DNA of 6,647 bases from Clostridiaceae bacterium (GTDB lineage: Bacteria; Bacillota; Clostridia; Saccharofermentanales; DTU023), in contig DUUZ01000065.1 of the NCBI GenBank assembly GCA_012841255.1, forward strand, positions 1-6,647. The letters run 5' to 3'. Each line of letters begins with the position of its first letter. Within the stretch, counting starts at the first letter, position 1. Below the pieces are notes generated by a model, which was not told the origin of the DNA, did not search any database, and worked only from the letters and a program-made list of their open reading frames with translations. Both the position numbers and the translations under genes were made by a program. Shown in pieces: positions 5,645-6,647 of the stretch.

Positions 5645-6615
5645 ATACCTTTATTAATCTTCTGAATGCGGCCATTCTGGCCGGTACCCCACTGCTGCTG
5701 GCAACGACAGGCGAGATCCTGACAGAGAAGTCCGGCAGCCTCAACCTGGGTATTGAAGGCATGATGTACATGGGGGCTATCGCCGGACTGGCAGGCGCCT
5801 GGTATGTTGAGCAGTGGTTCGGCCAGGGAGGAATCCTGGCGGTCCTTTTCGCCTTCATCTTTGCTTTTGTCTTCGGCGCCCTGGGCGGCCTGATCTACGC
5901 CGTTCTGACGGTCACCCTGCGGGCCAACCAGAATGTCACGGGTCTGACCCTGGCCATCTTCGGCACCGGCTTCGGGAAATTCTTCGGCGAAGTCCTGGGT
6001 CACAAGGCCGGCGGCTATGTTGCCGTCAACGAACAGACCAAGGCCATGTACGGGCGGATCAATTTTGGTAAGCTGGCAGATATCCCGGTTCTCGGAACAC
6101 TCTTGTTCAAGTACAACTGGCTGGTCTACTTTGCCATCGTCATCGCCATCCTGGTCGGCTGGTTCCTGACCAAGACCCGCAGGGGTCTGTCCCTGCGCGC
6201 CGTCGGGGAAAGCCCTGCCACCGCGGACAGTGCCGGCATCAATGTCACCCGCTACCGCTACGGTGCAGCCCTGGTCGGCGGCGGCCTGGTCGGTCTGGGC
6301 GGCATGTACATGTCCATGGTCGACCAGAAGGGAATCTGGGTGCATGACTGCATCAGCGGCTATGGCTGGCTGGCCATCGCCCTTGTTATCTTCTCAACCT
6401 GGAATCCCATCCGGGCCATCCTGGCCTCCATCATCTTCGGCGGCCTGACGGTCATGTACATGTACGTCCCCATCAAGGGACTGCCTATTCCCATCTACAG
6501 GATGTTCCCCTACATCGCGACCATTGTGGTCCTCATCATTACGAGTGCCATGCAGATCAAGGAACACGCCCAGCCTGCGGGTACAGGGCTCAACTACTTC
6601 CGTGAGGAACGCTGA
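5641..6615 (+). CDS. ABC importer permease 2, nucleoside type (BPD_transp_2 family, NupQ-like)
   Basis: This 324-residue membrane protein pairs with permease 1 to form the channel. Likely membrane segments lie near residues 4-22, 38-56, 66-92, 98-116, 158-177, 205-222, 238-275 (probably two) and 285-303. Landmarks are TGEILTEKSGSLNLGIEGMM (23-42), the coupling region RAVGESPATADSAGIN (186-201), and the C-terminal tail QPAGTGLNYFREER (311-324), which I recognise as typical of this permease subfamily. It starts at the ATGA overlapping the stop of permease 1, with AGGAGG at 5628-5633 seven bases upstream. Its length is normal and no frame damage is seen. It is the last complete gene in the window. 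Confidence 0.93.
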   Translation: MNTFINLLNAAILAGTPLLLATTGEILTEKSGSLNLGIEGMMYMGAIAGLAGAWYVEQWFGQGGILAVLFAFIFAFVFGALGGLIYAVLTVTLRANQNVTGLTLAIFGTGFGKFFGEVLGHKAGGYVAVNEQTKAMYGRINFGKLADIPVLGTLLFKYNWLVYFAIVIAILVGWFLTKTRRGLSLRAVGESPATADSAGINVTRYRYGAALVGGGLVGLGGMYMSMVDQKGIWVHDCISGYGWLAIALVIFSTWNPIRAILASIIFGGLTVMYMYVPIKGLPIPIYRMFPYIATIVVLIITSAMQIKEHAQPAGTGLNYFREER

Positions 6616-6617
6616 CC

Positions 6618-6622
6618 GGAGG
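6618..6622 (+). promoter_or_regulatory. Possible ribosome site for a further downstream gene
   Basis: GGAGG follows the last stop codon by two bases, but no ATG, GTG or TTG lies at a normal distance before the window ends; a CTG at 6634 is the only near candidate. No terminator is seen in the last 32 bases, so the operon may continue, but this site could be chance. Confidence 0.25.
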
Positions 6623-6647
6623 CAGACAGCATCCTGACTTCAAACCC

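Noticed and set aside
5488..6345. 285-codon minus-strand open frame opposite both permeases
   Set aside because: Its translation is rich in Gln, Asp and Gly with no recognisable domain, and it lies across two well-supported permease genes and their junction. It is a shadow frame.
6616..6647. Terminator at the end of the importer operon
   Set aside because: The last 32 bases show no stem and no T-run, so the end of the operon is not in this window.

Overview
This window is an ordinary metabolic and transport locus, probably from a moderately high-G+C anaerobic member of the Bacillota (Clostridia-like). That placement is inference. It rests on strong GGAGG-type ribosome sites before every gene, a Gram-positive-style lipoprotein with a Pro/Thr/Ser/Asp-rich stalk, and a gene set resembling the B. 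subtilis nupNOPQ nucleoside transporter. No mobile element, CRISPR array, tRNA or rRNA was seen.

Layout. Two transcription units diverge from an A+T-rich gap at 1359-1519. To the left, on the minus strand, lies a threonine-synthase-family PLP enzyme (1358-102). It is followed 31 bases later by the first 23 codons of an unidentified gene that runs off the left edge (70-1). To the right, on the plus strand, lies a complete BMP-family ABC importer of the nucleoside/nucleobase type: substrate-binding lipoprotein (1520-2713), fused double ATPase (2874-4448), first permease (4445-5644) and second permease (5641-6615). The last three genes are joined by two ATGA stop/start overlaps, so they are probably translationally coupled. 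The lipoprotein gene is separated from them by 160 bases holding a perfect 12-bp hairpin and a second, weaker hairpin just before the ATPase ribosome site.

How it works together. The lipoprotein captures a purine-type ligand outside the membrane and delivers it to the two-permease channel, and the double ATPase powers uptake. The binding protein looks closer to the BMP subgroup with a G-(W/Y)-T-Y-x-H motif than to PnrA/Tmp, so a nucleobase is as plausible a ligand as a nucleoside. The divergent PLP enzyme may share regulation with the importer, but the sequence shows no direct biochemical link.

I found no clearly new biological system. The points most worth checking are the intergenic hairpin that probably sets the binding-protein to transporter ratio, the ATPase whose degenerate motifs all fall in one composite ATP site, the identity of the so-called threonine synthase, and the palindrome lying on the importer's -10 region.
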